Positions 32,746-44,059 of a DNA stretch of 64,000 nt are shown piece by piece (position 1 is the stretch's first letter; every line of letters begins with the position of its first letter). The stretch is from Symsagittifera roscoffensis (taxonomy: Eukaryota > Xenacoelomorpha > Acoela > Convolutidae). The DNA lies in contig NC_087071.1 of assembly GCF_963678635.1 (NCBI RefSeq), forward strand, positions 38,031,858 through 38,095,857, written 5' to 3'. The position numbers were made by a program, and so were the translations under genes. The notes under the pieces were generated by a model. It searched no databases. It was not told the DNA's origin and saw only the letters and a program-made list of their open reading frames with translations.

Positions 32746-32868
32746 GTTACATTCGGCGATAAGTGGTTTTTATTAAGTTCACTTTATAGGCATTAGGATT
32801 AAGTTTTAGGTTAGCTACTAGGTATTATGTTTTTATGTAATAATGTCAATATGTGATGTTTATGTGTT

Positions 32869-33093
32869 ATGTTTTTGTTAGGGTATGTTTTATGCGATGT
32901 CTGTATCATAGAGACCTGGAACACTCCAGGCACTGAAAGTGACAGCGCTCATTTGTGTTATCTTGATAAGGTTGCAGGTGGACGATCCACCCTGGTGCTA
33001 GTTTTTAAATCAAGAATAAAAGAGAACTTCAATGGATCATTTTTAAAAGATGACAATGGTGTTTTATCCTGGAAATGGAACGGCATGAAATGA
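32869..33093 (+). CDS. Short secreted-type ORF, second copy, element B 3' end (fossil)
   Basis: The frame starts MFLLGYVLCDVCIIETW and continues NTPGTESDSAHLCYLDKV into module X3. It is homologous to 28,423-28,650. Function is unknown; an envelope-like protein remnant is one guess. Confidence 0.35.
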   Translation: MFLLGYVLCDVCIIETWNTPGTESDSAHLCYLDKVAGGRSTLVLVFKSRIKENFNGSFLKDDNGVLSWKWNGMK

Positions 33094-33393
33094 TGGTTTT
33101 AAGTCGTGACTTGCTTTTTAGATATTGATTGATCCAATTTTGTTTATTGAATTTTAAAAATCAGAAAGAACCCGACGATGAGATATACACGATAGAAAGA
33201 TAGGTGACACGAATGATGCCTTTTGCTTTGTGAGATTCGTGGTGGATCGTATCCCCACTCCCGTGTTGGAAGAAAACATAGAAACCATTCGGCAAGGGGG
33301 AGTTGATCGTGAACGAAACTTTCTGAGGGCACTCCTGGAGCTATATCAGGACATGCCGCTGCCCATACCAAATAAGGAATTGAACGACATGGA
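32995..33393 (+). repeat. 399-bp junction module, copy X3, continuous with family Z
   Basis: This is the third module. Unlike X1 and X2 it is followed not by element B but by family Z sequence (SYRRLEEVRRCYNKELK from about 33,394), with the reading frame running through. This is therefore the original side of the junction, and X1 and X2 are duplicates of it. Confidence 0.92.
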
Positions 33394-34528
33394 AAGCTAT
33401 CGCAGGTTGGAAGAAGTGAGAAGATGTTACAACAAGGAGTTGAAAGTGAGCCGGGAGTTAATTGAAGCAGTCTGGGTACAAAAAGACTATGCAACACTGG
33501 GGAAATTATCATTCCAATATGTGTCAGGCATACCAGGGATGGCGTACAATCCCTTCGTGAACGAGGAAGCCAAGGAAGCATACATTGACTATGGGCAAGT
33601 TGTGGTACTTGATTTCTGGGTCGAGCGAGTCAAGGAAACTGGCATGTTGATGATGGAACAACCCAAGCTGGGAATCATTTTGGAGGAACGAGTGGTCGAA
33701 CCCTCGGTTCCCGAGCTCAAGGGGCAAGTGAGCTTTGATTGTGGTTCTTGGGACGTCCCTTGAAGACCAGCTTAGTAACCATGTGGGAGCTCATGAAGCC
33801 TTCTTGGTGTCCACATCCAAACGCTGGTTTAATCTAGGATATGACGGCAGATGTCACATTGGACTTCGATGATGATGCGAGTCTACACGATTTGGCCATG
33901 ACACACCATCTGCTGGCCCTGAAAATAACGAAACAGAAGAGCAACCCATCCACGGAACCGTCCGAGGGAAATCCCTCCGGTGATTGGTTGAGACCGGGCA
34001 CCTGTCTAGCCCACGGTAATGGACTGGACGGACACGTGTGCGACGCAGGGCATTGCCTTAATACGCTGAGTGAGCAGCATCGCCAACTGGCTCAATTGAT
34101 TGGGAGGTTGAGCATGTCGGACAAGAGTGGAATGGAGTTGATTGCGGACTGTGATGGAGTAACGGAAGTGAACTTGATCACTGCCTTGGGATTTTGCAGC
34201 ATGACAAGCTCTATAGAGTCACTGGAAAGTCTAGAGCGTGCCCATGGGCTCGTTACGTCCCTTAATGTGGAAGTGTTCCCTGGAGCGTTGCAGACTGAGC
34301 AAAAGATTGGAGGGTGGCGAGATGCTCTGGAGAGCGAGATGAATTTGAAGGACAGTGAGGCCTATCATAGACCTACTGGTTCGAAATATCTGGTGGTTTC
34401 GAGCTCTGCACCATATTGCAAAAATAGGTACCCTACGCACACGGTGGTGATGGACGCTAGGACACAGCAGGTATTGGTCGACCAACTTTTCTCTGTGCCC
34501 AAGTGTGTGAGGTTGGCCAGGATGTCGG
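33394..34528 (+). pseudogene. Family Z, second locus (Z2), running into the assembly gap
   Basis: The plus-strand frame continues from module X3: RLEEVRRCYNKELKVSRELI, YVSGIPGMAYNPFVNEEAKE, GQVVVLDFWVERVKETGMLM, EQPKLGIILEERVVEPSVPE. These match Z1 at 1-472 segment by segment. Further on (33,841-34,528) is a long open stretch not present in the Z1 part of this window, with a Cys/His-bearing segment (HGNGLDGHVCDAGHCLNT) and an Ala/Leu-rich end. I recognise no domain. The protein is cut by the 200-N gap. It lies directly downstream of element B, fused through module X3. Confidence 0.6.
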
Positions 34529-34728
34529 NNNNNNNNNNNNNNNNNNNNNNNNNNNNNNNNNNNNNNNNNNNNNNNNNNNNNNNNNNNNNNNNNNNNNNNN
34601 NNNNNNNNNNNNNNNNNNNNNNNNNNNNNNNNNNNNNNNNNNNNNNNNNNNNNNNNNNNNNNNNNNNNNNNNNNNNNNNNNNNNNNNNNNNNNNNNNNNN
34701 NNNNNNNNNNNNNNNNNNNNNNNNNNNN
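34529..34728. other. Assembly gap (200 N)
   Basis: Exactly 200 undetermined bases. A round number suggests a scaffold gap of unknown true size, so anything said to be continuous across it is unsafe. Confidence 0.99.
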
Positions 34729-34828
34729 TTATCCAGTCAGTTATCTAGATATGGAACAGTTAAGTACCATATTTGTCTGGATAGAAGTAAAGTGAGTCAG
34801 ATGGTGTGAAAAAAAGTAAATGCCGTCA

Positions 34829-34990
34829 AAAAAAAAGCCTGTTCTTTCCCTGCCTGCTAATTCATACGATCATCTCATTAAAAAATTGGCAAAATATTTT
34901 GAAAATATTGAGGGGGCAAACATTGTGACGAATAGGCAAATGATTTGGGAAATCCACGAAAAGACTGTATTAACTTTGATAAGAGTATAA
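34829..34990 (+). mobile_element. Penelope-like element fragment (copy D6)
   Basis: The plus strand encodes KKPVLSLPANSYDHLIKKL and AKYFENIEGANIVTNRQM. These are the conserved RT N-terminal segment seen as LSLPGSSYDHLNKTLTQYF in D1. Only this short part is recognisable. Confidence 0.6.
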
Positions 34991-35199
34991 TTTCCCTTTG
35001 TTTGAAAAATTTTTTAGTTTTGCGCCACGAAGCTTTGAAAAAAAAACACTTTTTTTTTGCTAGTTGAAAGTATTTTCAAATGAACAAACGTAACTCAAAT
35101 TATAATTATGATAAATTTATTTAACAAAAACAGCAAAAACTTAAGCTAGAAATTTAAGGCACTGGATTGATAGTATCTTAATCTAATAGAATTTTAACT

Positions 35200-36750
35200 T
35201 TAAAAAATTTGAAGTGTTTCAGTGAATTTTTTCCTTAAGAAAAGAGTAATTTTAACCCAGTTCTTTTATGCATTTCCCATCTGGAGACATGAAAAAGCCT
35301 TCGAGAGATCTATTAATGAGCAAGCAGCAAAGTTGTTGATATCAATTGATTTTATAAATGATCCCGTGCGAAACAAAATAGCATCAATTGTTGAATTTTG
35401 TTTTCAAAAACTTTCGATAGTGCTCAAGTTATTGAGATAGGCCTGTATTTTTCAAAAAATTCAGATAATTCTGTGGAGAAGATTAATTTTTAGGTTCTCA
35501 TTGAGAAGAAGAGTATGATGTGTGTAGACTTCATTGCAACTGTCTTTAAGAGCCCATGATGGAATGTCACATGCGCCTTGCGGTTTTTGAAAAGGTTTAA
35601 AAAAATTCTCTTTTACAGTCTACGGTAGTTATATATTGGAACGATAAAGGAGTTTTATCATTAGATTTGTTTTGATGTGGTTCTACAGTGGGACAGCTCT
35701 TGTTGCCTTTTTCATAGAAACAACCTATCGTTAAAAATTTATCATTTAGGAGACTTGCCATTCTGAAGCTGATTGCTTTTATTTCCCCGAAAGGATTTCT
35801 TTTGAGAGAAATCAGGTTAGGTAATTTTTTGCAGCTGCTTGTGTCGTTAATAAAGTTCCTTTCTCACGTTTGCGGTTTATGAATTGAATAACTGCGATAT
35901 AAAATTATTAATTTGTTTGTTGACTTCAAATTAATCAGTACGCACAAAGATCGTCTATTTTGGAGCACATATTTTGTTTTTTTGAACTATTAATCGACAG
36001 AAAATGTTGAACCTTGCATCGGGATAACTTTGCTCATGGAAGCTTTCTTTTCTTACTTTTTGACAGATTTAATTTTAATATTATTTCTGAGTAAGTCTCT
36101 ATCATATATTGTGCACGTGAAGGGAGTTTTACTTCCATTTACCTTATGTACACTTAAAACAGTATTTGTCAAGTGATCTGTTTTTGTAGGAGGTGCAAAA
36201 AAGATCCAGTTATTTTTTGGTCTTTTAAAATAAAATCAGTGATTTTGTAACCGGCTAGTGATTTCGAGTGAGTAGGAATTGTTTTATTAGCAACATCGAG
36301 GTTGTAAGGTGTAAAATTTGTTGCAAGTGAATATTTTCTAGCTTATTTCTTAAGTTATAATCACCAAACAGTATTATTTTAGTGGTAAATGAATGTCAAT
36401 AGTCATGGGAACGAGCAAGTTTTTCCATTATTTCATATTGGCTTATTTTGCTTGGATTGTAAGATATATTTAAAAGGATGGTTCTTTCATTTTCCTTTGA
36501 TGCAGTTTCAAGTTCAATCAGTAAACTGTCATATTTTTTTGCAGAATATTTCAGTCTTGGCCTTGTTTTGCGCCTATTTTTGGGCATTAAAAGCATGATG
36601 CCGCCTCTTTTTGTTTTCCTGCTGGCTTTGACTGATCTGTCAGATCTAAATAAAATTTTTTTTTCACTTTCTAGAGCCCATAAATTTCGCTCGTTCGAGT
36701 CGTTTAACCATATTTCCAAAAACAAAACGTAAAAAATTTTTTTCACTAAC
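35200..36750 (-). mobile_element. LINE fragment (jockey/CR1 type): endonuclease and start of RT
   Basis: The minus-strand frame at 36,396-36,746 has the APE-type endonuclease pattern: VLFLEIWLNDSNERNLW (ETWL position), ILFRSDRSVKASRKTKRGG (the RxDR ... GG signature) and ILLNISYNPSKISQYEIM. Further along the same strand, about 36,360, is a GDYNLRNKLENI-like segment, and near 35,430 YRPISIT with ALSKVFENKIQQL, the usual start of a LINE RT. LINEs nick DNA with the endonuclease and copy their RNA at the nick. The intervening sequence is badly decayed, with many stops in all frames. Confidence 0.65.
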
Positions 36751-37498
36751 CGTATTTACAAGTAATTTCAGGTCTTAACGATTTCAAGGTATGCGCCACA
36801 GTTTAGATGTAAAATTTGTTTTTGCTTTTGCAATATTCTTGTTTTCTTTGAGATAAGATTAATTTCTATCAGTGGCCCCGGACTTGGGTGGACGCACCTG
36901 ATTGAAAAAGTTTTCCTCTAGAAGAGTTTGGATGATGGTTGTGAAAAACTGAAATTAAATAATAATCATAGTGGCTAATGTAAAAGATAAAGCGTAGAAA
37001 AAGTTTTAAAAATCGTTTTCATGTGACTGTAGTGCGGTGGATAGGCACTAAAAACTCTTTTGAAATGAAATTTGGCAACCCATGGAAAACAATTGGTTTT
37101 GTTTGTTCTATGCAAAACTTTTTAAATCTCAATAAGCAAGCCTCAGACAAACTAGCATATGTAAATGTAGCATATGTAAAAAGAGAAAAAACAACCAAAC
37201 TTGAAAAAAAAATGCCGTTATTAGTTTAGTTCACTAAAGAGAGCCCTTAATATAATTTGAAGTTTGATGTTGATTTTGATTGTAACCCCGGAAGCGAGAA
37301 AACTTCTTTATTATTTTGATTAAGGCTAGTGTGTTGCCTAAAGCGTTGCACTCGAAAGCAGTTAGGAATGATATTGTTGTTATTAGGATACAAGGTTATT
37401 AGATAGTTTGACTCTAGAAACGTTACCAGAGTATTTACAAACAAAATTAAAAAGAAAATTACGCAAATAGGGACACAGTGATTATCAATTAAGTAGTT
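36751..37498. other. Stretch with no recognised gene
   Basis: AT-rich. A weak continuation of the LINE 5' part may be present on the minus strand (LHLNCGAYLEIVKT, about 36,780-36,820), but I cannot support it. The open frame at 37,023-37,229 has no recognisable features. Confidence 0.35.
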
Positions 37499-39660
37499 TT
37501 TGTCCGAGAATAAATACTGTAATCTTTTCAACCCTTTATCTGTGAGTTCATTTAAAGCTCCTCAAAACCAACTGGCATCATGTTTATCTAATATTGGCGG
37601 TATTTCACAAACAACGACCACATTTGGGCTAAATTTGGTACTTTATACCCCAAGAATTTTGTGAACTTTTTTTTATCATCAGGGGTAGAAATTTCTTTTT
37701 AAGAACAGAGTTGGTCCTATCTTGATCAAAAACGCATTTTAATTTTTGTTCAGGATAACGATTATGAGCCTAAATTTTCTCTTTATTTTTGTTATCTTCA
37801 TATGAATTTAGTATAGTATTAGTAGCGAGGGTTTCGGTCTGTTATACTTGTCCCTTCAATTATTTTGTTTTCTCTACTATGGTACAGGGAATTAGAAAAA
37901 TATTCCACGTTTTTCGCCATCAATCGATTTAAGGTTTGTACATTCTAGACTTTCGTTTCCACTGCCTGATATAGCTTCTCTGTTTATGAATGGGATATTT
38001 TTCTGGCATCCTTGTTTTTGATTGTGTAAATTCTAACATAAAAATTGTAAACGACTAATTTATTTATTTTAATAAACTCTTTAAAGCTCAATTATGTGAT
38101 TTGACATTTTTCTTATCAGATATTCTCATACAATTTAACTCTAACAAAACGTTTCAAAAATATTTTTGAAAATCTTTTTAATTTAAAAATTCGATTTTAA
38201 TAATTAGTAGGAATTTAGAAACATTTAAAAAATTGAGCGACATTTTCGTTGACATTGAAACTTGGACAAAAAAGTTTTCCTTGTTACAATTGGACTGAAT
38301 TTTTATTTTTAAAAATTTCCCAGAAAGCTCAATTATTGCTATTTAGCTGAAATAGCAATGAAAAAGGGTACGAACAAACTACGCTGCCAGAATTGACAGG
38401 CAGGGCAGGAAAAAAACCTTAAGTATTTTAGTAAGTAAAGTATACTTAAATGAAATAATATGTGGTATCTACAAAAAGACTTTTTAGCTATGGGTGCTTT
38501 CCTTGCCATCGTTCTAGCCAATTTGTGGCTAAAAGAGTCCACTCTAGTGTTGAAAAAGTGGTACCATTTGAAAACAATCCATTAAAAGACCAAAATGGCG
38601 TTCGCCCTCAATTTCAAAAAGGAGTGACCTATAGAGCAAACGGAGTTGAATGCGAAGCTTGCTTGAATTGGTATCAAAAAAACTTAGGAAGGTTTATCAG
38701 AATCCGAATACTCAATTATATCTGACAGAGTTTGCTATTGCAAGACATGCATAAAACAACGTCAAAAGAAAGTGACTTTCAAAGTTTTCCTAAGGTTTGT
38801 AAATGAAATTGTGAGAACTGTGAGTAGTGACCTAGAGATTGATTTAAATGCAGCAAATAAACGGCACCCAAAATTACAGTTTACTTCTGACAAACTAGAT
38901 GGTTAGGGAACTTGAACATCCTGGATTTGAAAGTAAATGAGGACTCATGGAAAAAAGGTCACATGTGGTCAAAAAAAATGTAGTTGACGGAACGATTCAT
39001 GGGAGCTTAGCAGTAATTCAACTTGAGATAAATTCATAGAAGCACTGGGTGCTATTAAAAATAGTTGAAAAATTAATATTGGGAAATTAAGTCAGATAAG
39101 TTAGACTTACGATCCATAAGTAAAAACAATTGAAGGAAAAAAAACTGTTGACATTTCTGAGCCAAAACCAAAATTAGAGGACATCGCGGAAAGACGCACC
39201 TCCCATTTTAACGTAAAAATATCGAGTAAATCCATTGCAACTGCTGCATCTAAAGTGCGGCAATTAACTGTAGCTCAAATTTTTTTTTACAAGGAGATTA
39301 AAACCATGCCTGCCTTCCCTGAAAACCCAGTTTGATCCACCTATAAAACCTATACATCCACCTTCCCTGAAAACCCTGAAAACTCCACCTATAATGCCAG
39401 AGAAACCAAAATTTAACCGCGATGATCGGGGAACACCGTAAGGAGGACAGCCCAGAGGTGCAGAAACTGCAGGAATGTGGTTCAGATGGTGGTTGGCCTG
39501 AATCAAAGTCAGAAATTATAGATCAAACGAGCAATACCCATAAACTACTTAGGCTAGGAGCATTGCATATATGGCGGGAACGACCCAAAATAAACATGCG
39601 CTAGGAAATAAGGAGCCGGAGCTAGCTCCTAAGTTGTAGTCTATGTATAGAACTAGCTAA
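37499..39660 (+). mobile_element. Penelope-like element relic (copy D4) with RT, PHD-like finger and GIY-YIG end
   Basis: The first 1.46 kb repeat D2 (11,191-12,646), including its 840-bp non-coding head. RT remains are AMGAFLAIVLANLWLKE (about 38,490-38,540), a PHD-like finger (VECEACLNWY ... VCYCKTCI, 38,650-38,760) and FLRFVNEIVRTV (YxDD position). Unlike D2, this copy continues. At 39,420-39,620 it encodes HRKEDSPEVQKLQECGSDGG and IIDQTSNTHKLLRLGALHIW, the C-terminal part of the GIY-YIG endonuclease, ending near 39,640. Two imperfect copies of a 50-bp repeat lie at about 39,310-39,400. Many disabling changes. Confidence 0.72.
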
Positions 39661-39908
39661 TAAAAGCTAAATTAATTATAAATTTAAAATTGACTTGTTT
39701 GAGAAAAAAGTTCTGTAAAACATAAAAGTAAGATAAAAAATGGAAAATGATCAAAAGCTTCAAAAACTGCTGTTTGATAGTGATATAGGCTTTTATGTAA
39801 CAATAATTGTTTGAATAAGATTGGTGTATTATGCAAAAAATACATTTAAGTTATGGTTGACCTTTTTTCAAGAATGTTGATCAATTTCTTTAAAATTGTT
39901 TTATAAAT

Positions 39909-39940
39909 ATGACGCTGCACAAAACGTGGGAAAACGTTTT
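39909..39940 (+). ncRNA. Hammerhead-ribozyme-like motif behind PLE copy D4
   Basis: ATGACGC precedes a stem CTGCAC-AAAA-CGTGGG (imperfect), then AAAACGTTTT. It sits about 270 bp downstream of the GIY-YIG end, on the same strand, like the motifs at 48,499 and 12,991. Degenerate; probably not active. Confidence 0.4.
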
Positions 39941-40029
39941 AACCGATTATTTTTATTTCTCAATAAAAAACCAGATAAGATCAGCGAAGCGCTGATTACT
40001 AGATTGAGAATGCTTTTAAATCGTAACTT

Positions 40030-40066
40030 TAAGAAATGTTTTCGCATATGTTTGCGAATCTTCAGG
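40030..40066 (-). ncRNA. Hammerhead-ribozyme-like motif behind PLE copy D3
   Basis: On the minus strand CTGAAGA (matching the hammerhead box CUGANGA) is followed by a perfect 6-bp stem TTCGCA...TGCGAA and then AAAACATTTC. The stem differs in sequence from the other copies yet still pairs, which supports a structured RNA. It lies about 270 bp beyond the GIY-YIG end of D3. Confidence 0.5.
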
Positions 40067-40334
40067 TTTCAAAATTCTAAACCAAGATAATGATAAATTG
40101 ATCAAATATCTTGAAAAATTTTTTTTGTTATGTAATTCAAGAGTTAAAACTAACAAATCAAACTATGGCATTTATTATTAAAATCATGTAATCATTTTTA
40201 TGTAACCATATTTCAAACTTTGCCAAACATTTCTGGATTTTTAAATTTGTTTTCAATTTTTCAATTTGTTTTTTTAATCAAGCTAACATGTAATTTAGTT
40301 CATTATTTGGTGTTATAGCCGATAAAATCTGAAT

Positions 40335-42660
40335 CTGGAGCAAAAGTTTAGTATCAGCTCCCTACTTCTAAATTTATAGCGCGTGTTAATTGGCAGCCTC
40401 TCTTTCCTAGTTTGTAGCGCCTGTAACATAAATTACTTAATGTTGTAGTCAACCTGGTCGATTATCTTCCAATGAAAATCCGAAGTAGAATTACCACTAT
40501 CATTACCACACTACCTGATTTACTATCCAGTGTTAGTTTCCTTTTTTGTTGTGCCTCATTCCTTGTGGTAAGATGTCGGACCGTTTGGCCAACATATACG
40601 TAATAGCACGCACAACATTCTAGGTTGTGCACCACTTTTGATTTCTTTTAACTCGGATAGGAGGAAATTAATTAGGGCATCCGAGTTTTCATTTTCCGGG
40701 TCTTGAATATGGTTACCCCGATGTTAAACCATAAAGATTGGTGGTGAACCGCTCCAATAATCCCAGGGCTTCCCTTCATTATCCATCTTTTTATTTTTGC
40801 CCTCCCTAATGATTTTTCAGGGGCTCGCGATGCAACTCGTGACGACTAAACTTCTGGATAATGGTGTTCGAACCACTGTTGATGGTTTATTTTCCACGCT
40901 TTATCGAATTTTCCTATGTGGACACAGTGCATAAAACACGGTTAACAGTTTTTCAATCACAATTTTTTTTGTTTTGAAGGAACGCGCTGCTTCACGCAGT
41001 TCGTATGGTTCCTGTATCTGTTGGTTTCTGAGAGCATATAAAGTTAACTTTCCTGTTTGTGTCAATACTCAGTTGTGAACGCAAAAACCTCACCTTTACA
41101 GAAACGCCATTTTATCGTGAACTGTATTTTGGGATGGAGTAAGTTTACTAACTACAAAACCACTTCAGGGCTGCACTGTTCTCACTATATGATCAATGTA
41201 TCAACGCAACGAAAAAAAATAGCTCGCTGAACTGACTTGTTTTTCTCCCTTATCGTGATGCAATATGGACAGTACCAGACAGTTTCACCAATGTTTGGTA
41301 CTCATCATCTGATTTATCACCGCACTTTACGTGACGCCAGTTTAAACAGTTTTCACATTCCACACATTCTGACCTCTACGTGACCTTCTTATTGCACTCA
41401 AAACAAATCTTTTAAAATCCTTTTGGGCAAAAGCAATTCAAGTTTATCCCTCATTAGTACAGTTTCGTACTGCTTCAATCAAAGATTTGTCAAAATTACG
41501 GCAAGAGATGCCCCGATTTCTTAACCATCTTTGTGAACCTACCCTGTTTCGATGCACTTGAAATGGTCATGCTCAATGCTTTGTTCAGAATCCTCTTCCT
41601 GGTTTTTCTAGCAACTGTTTGTGGTTCAACTTGCTCATACAGCTTTCTAAAAGCTCTGTCTATTGCTTCTTCGAAAAATATCTTCTTGAACAATAACATC
41701 ATAACTAGAGATATCATTTTTCTATTGGTCACAAGATTTTTACTCATTAGGATTTCTCTCGCTTCCAGTGAGAAGGTTTGATGAAATTGCCCTACAATTT
41801 TCACAAAAGTTTTTGTGAGATTTTTGTTCAGTTTAGAATAGGAGCTACCAGACAATGAGAGGACCGGTTCAAATGGCATATTTTTTTATGCTCCTTTGCA
41901 ACCCAAAAAGCCCTCCAATAGACCTCAACCTTGTGTAGAGATTCTCCGTTATTTCGTCTTTTTTCCTAATAGCCCACAGTTTCTTAATTATGCCTTTTTT
42001 ATCTTCATACCAATTGAATCATTTGTTTCTTTCCTCCGCTGAACTGGTATGAATCTAATTAGTCGGATAGCTTGATCTGGTAGATATTCTGCCTTAGTAC
42101 ACAAAAACCATCGCCCTTGCTATACGATACCGCAACCAATCCATTAATCTCAGACACTTTCGCGCCTTCTCAACGCCTCTTGTCAGGTGGTTTTCGTTTC
42201 ACCCTTTTAGCAACAATTTTGCCGCTGCACCGATCTCACAGAGAACTTTCCAGAAACTCTTTGACTTTTGAGATCCAGGGGAAAAGTTTAGAAATCGGCG
42301 AGAAAGTGAGTCTCTTGAAATTTATTCCTGAACGATTGTTTCGTCTGTAATCAAAAAACATGTTGAACCCAATCTTTCAATGCAAAATCATCAAGAGCTT
42401 TTACCGATGATTCACCTTGCTTTCCTAGATCCTGCCTTTCAGATCACTTTTCTTAAATTTCTTTCGATTGGTCTCTTTAACGGTTGTTGTAGTTTTTTGT
42501 CACCAGAGACCTAGGTATTTCATTACCGAAGGCCAAAGCTTCTCATCTACCCCCCTCTGTGCCATTCTCTTGCCTCTTCTAGTTTGCCATCGACATAAGT
42601 TTAACATACATGGAGGCATAACCACGGACTATTTTCCAAATTAGTTTCTTTTTAAAGTAA
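40335..42660 (-). mobile_element. Penelope-like element relic (copy D3), N-terminus to GIY-YIG
   Basis: Minus-strand parts in order: DEKLWPSVMKYLGLW (about 42,540, the N-terminal block seen as DEKWWPSVLVYLNLQ in D1); RT PFEPVLSLSGSSYSKLNKNL with AREIL (41,750-41,880); FRKLYEQVEPQTVARKTRK (about 41,650). Then comes a GIY-YIG endonuclease with CACYYVYVGQTVRHLTTRNE (about 40,560-40,660), which contains the two tyrosine motifs and catalytic arginine. The end is IDQVDYNIK ... ALQTRKERLPINTRYKFRSR (40,340-40,470). Nearly full length but heavily decayed. It faces D4 tail to tail, as D1 faces D2. Confidence 0.72.
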
Positions 42661-44059
42661 AAGTCAAGGTTGGATCTGGTAGTTTAATTAAGCTCATTGT
42701 TTTGCAGGCCACGAGGAATAAACCTCACATGACACAAAGCAACACAAATTAAATATGCTTTTTTCACCTTTTCCGTTGAAACCTCCCAGTCTCTGCCCCC
42801 AACAGTTTCCTGGCCTCTGTCTAACACATTTTTGTTGTCCTCCCTTCTTCTCTTGTGCGACTTCTTTTTCGTGTCAGAACGAAGCTTCGACAATACAGCC
42901 GGTAGGCAATTCTTCTACAGTACAAATTCTGTAGTTGTTCATGTGGTGGCTGTAGACAGCATTATTGATGGCTTCGTGCCAAACCACCACTTGAAATTTT
43001 TTTGATAGGAGTCAATTTCGGGGTAGACTTCCGAAAATTTTTTTTGTGGGTTCGTGATGTTTGGGTTTAATGAGAACCCTGGAATAGCCGATATTTTTGG
43101 AAAATGTGTTCTTTTTTTAGGTTGCTAGAGTGTTTAAGGCTGTGGTAGAGAGAAGTGACTGCTACAAGGAAGACAATTTCATTTCTAGCTTGTTAAATAG
43201 AAAATTTACCATAAAATAATACTAAAATTTCTCGTTTAAAAAAAGGAAAAAAAAAACTTACCACATGTAGGAGAATATGTAACTATGAACTGGCTCGACG
43301 CCTTGGAGTTTTTATATTTTACATTGTAAGATTTAATAGTTTTAATCTAAGGTGTAAAAAAAAGAAAAAACATCATAAAGGTGTCTCGCACGTTAATAAC
43401 TCAGAACTTAAAAGTTTAACCAACCAAAGTTTCGCATTTTTTCATTTAATATATATAAAAATTACTGTCTTTTTTAAACTTAACCACAAATTTCCGAGAA
43501 CTCTTAAAATTATGTTTTAACATTTTCGTTTTGTTGCTACGTTCATGCTAACATGTAAGTTTTGCGATCATTTTAGCCAAAAATTATCCATTCTGAAACT
43601 ACAGCTTTCGTGTCAGCTCCCTATACTAGTTTCAGTTTCCTTGGAGGGCAGCCGTCTAGGTACCTTCGTTACATGTAGCTCGTATGATCATCTGAAAAAA
43701 CATTGGCAAAACACATTGAAACAATTGAGAGGGTAAGCAGAGAAACGAAAACTCAAATACTAAAGGATCTTGGAAAAAACAAAACTGGACTCTGACAATA
43801 AGAATAACAAAACTTAACATTAATTTCCCTCAATGTAAAATAATAACAAAAATTTTTAATAACAAGGTTTTTCAAATTTATGTTTCTTTTGATTGCAGCT
43901 GTGCTGTCACAACCAAAAACACCTTGTTTATTGATAATTACAACACAACTGCCAAAAGCCCATACCAAATTCTTGATTAATATTTAACATCTATGATCTC
44001 AGAAGTTATTTCAGCCACTGCAATAGTCGAAACTACCATCCTCGCCAATTTCAACTTAA
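42661..44059. other. Stretch with at most a short PLE remnant (D7)
   Basis: AT-rich, with no gene. At about 43,640-43,800 on the plus strand, CSSYDHLKKHWQN and RILEKTKLDSD resemble the GSSYDHLNKTL and EILEKTELDSD segments of PLE copy D1, so a decayed PLE piece is likely. The minus-strand frame at 42,684-42,893 is basic and unrecognised. Confidence 0.4.

Larger units (their letters stand above)
19551..33100 (+). mobile_element. Ty3/gypsy element B with tandemly repeated 3' half
   Basis: Gag, protease, RT and RNase H (19,551-24,209) occur once. A 3' block with integrase, acidic tail, macrodomain and a short secreted-type frame occurs twice (24,609-28,566 and 28,966-32,994). A 399-bp module precedes each block and follows the last one (24,210-24,608; 28,567-28,965; 32,995-33,393). 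The blocks are about 97% identical. A simple history is an element joined to family Z sequence, tandem multiplication of the 3' part with the junction, then loss of most of the first unit. The element is broken by many changes (ten or more). No LTR pair or target duplication is visible. Confidence 0.85.

Noticed and set aside
36478-36732. Hydrophobic plus-strand ORF resembling a membrane protein
   Set aside because: It is the antisense of a LINE endonuclease frame with the RxDR...GG signature.
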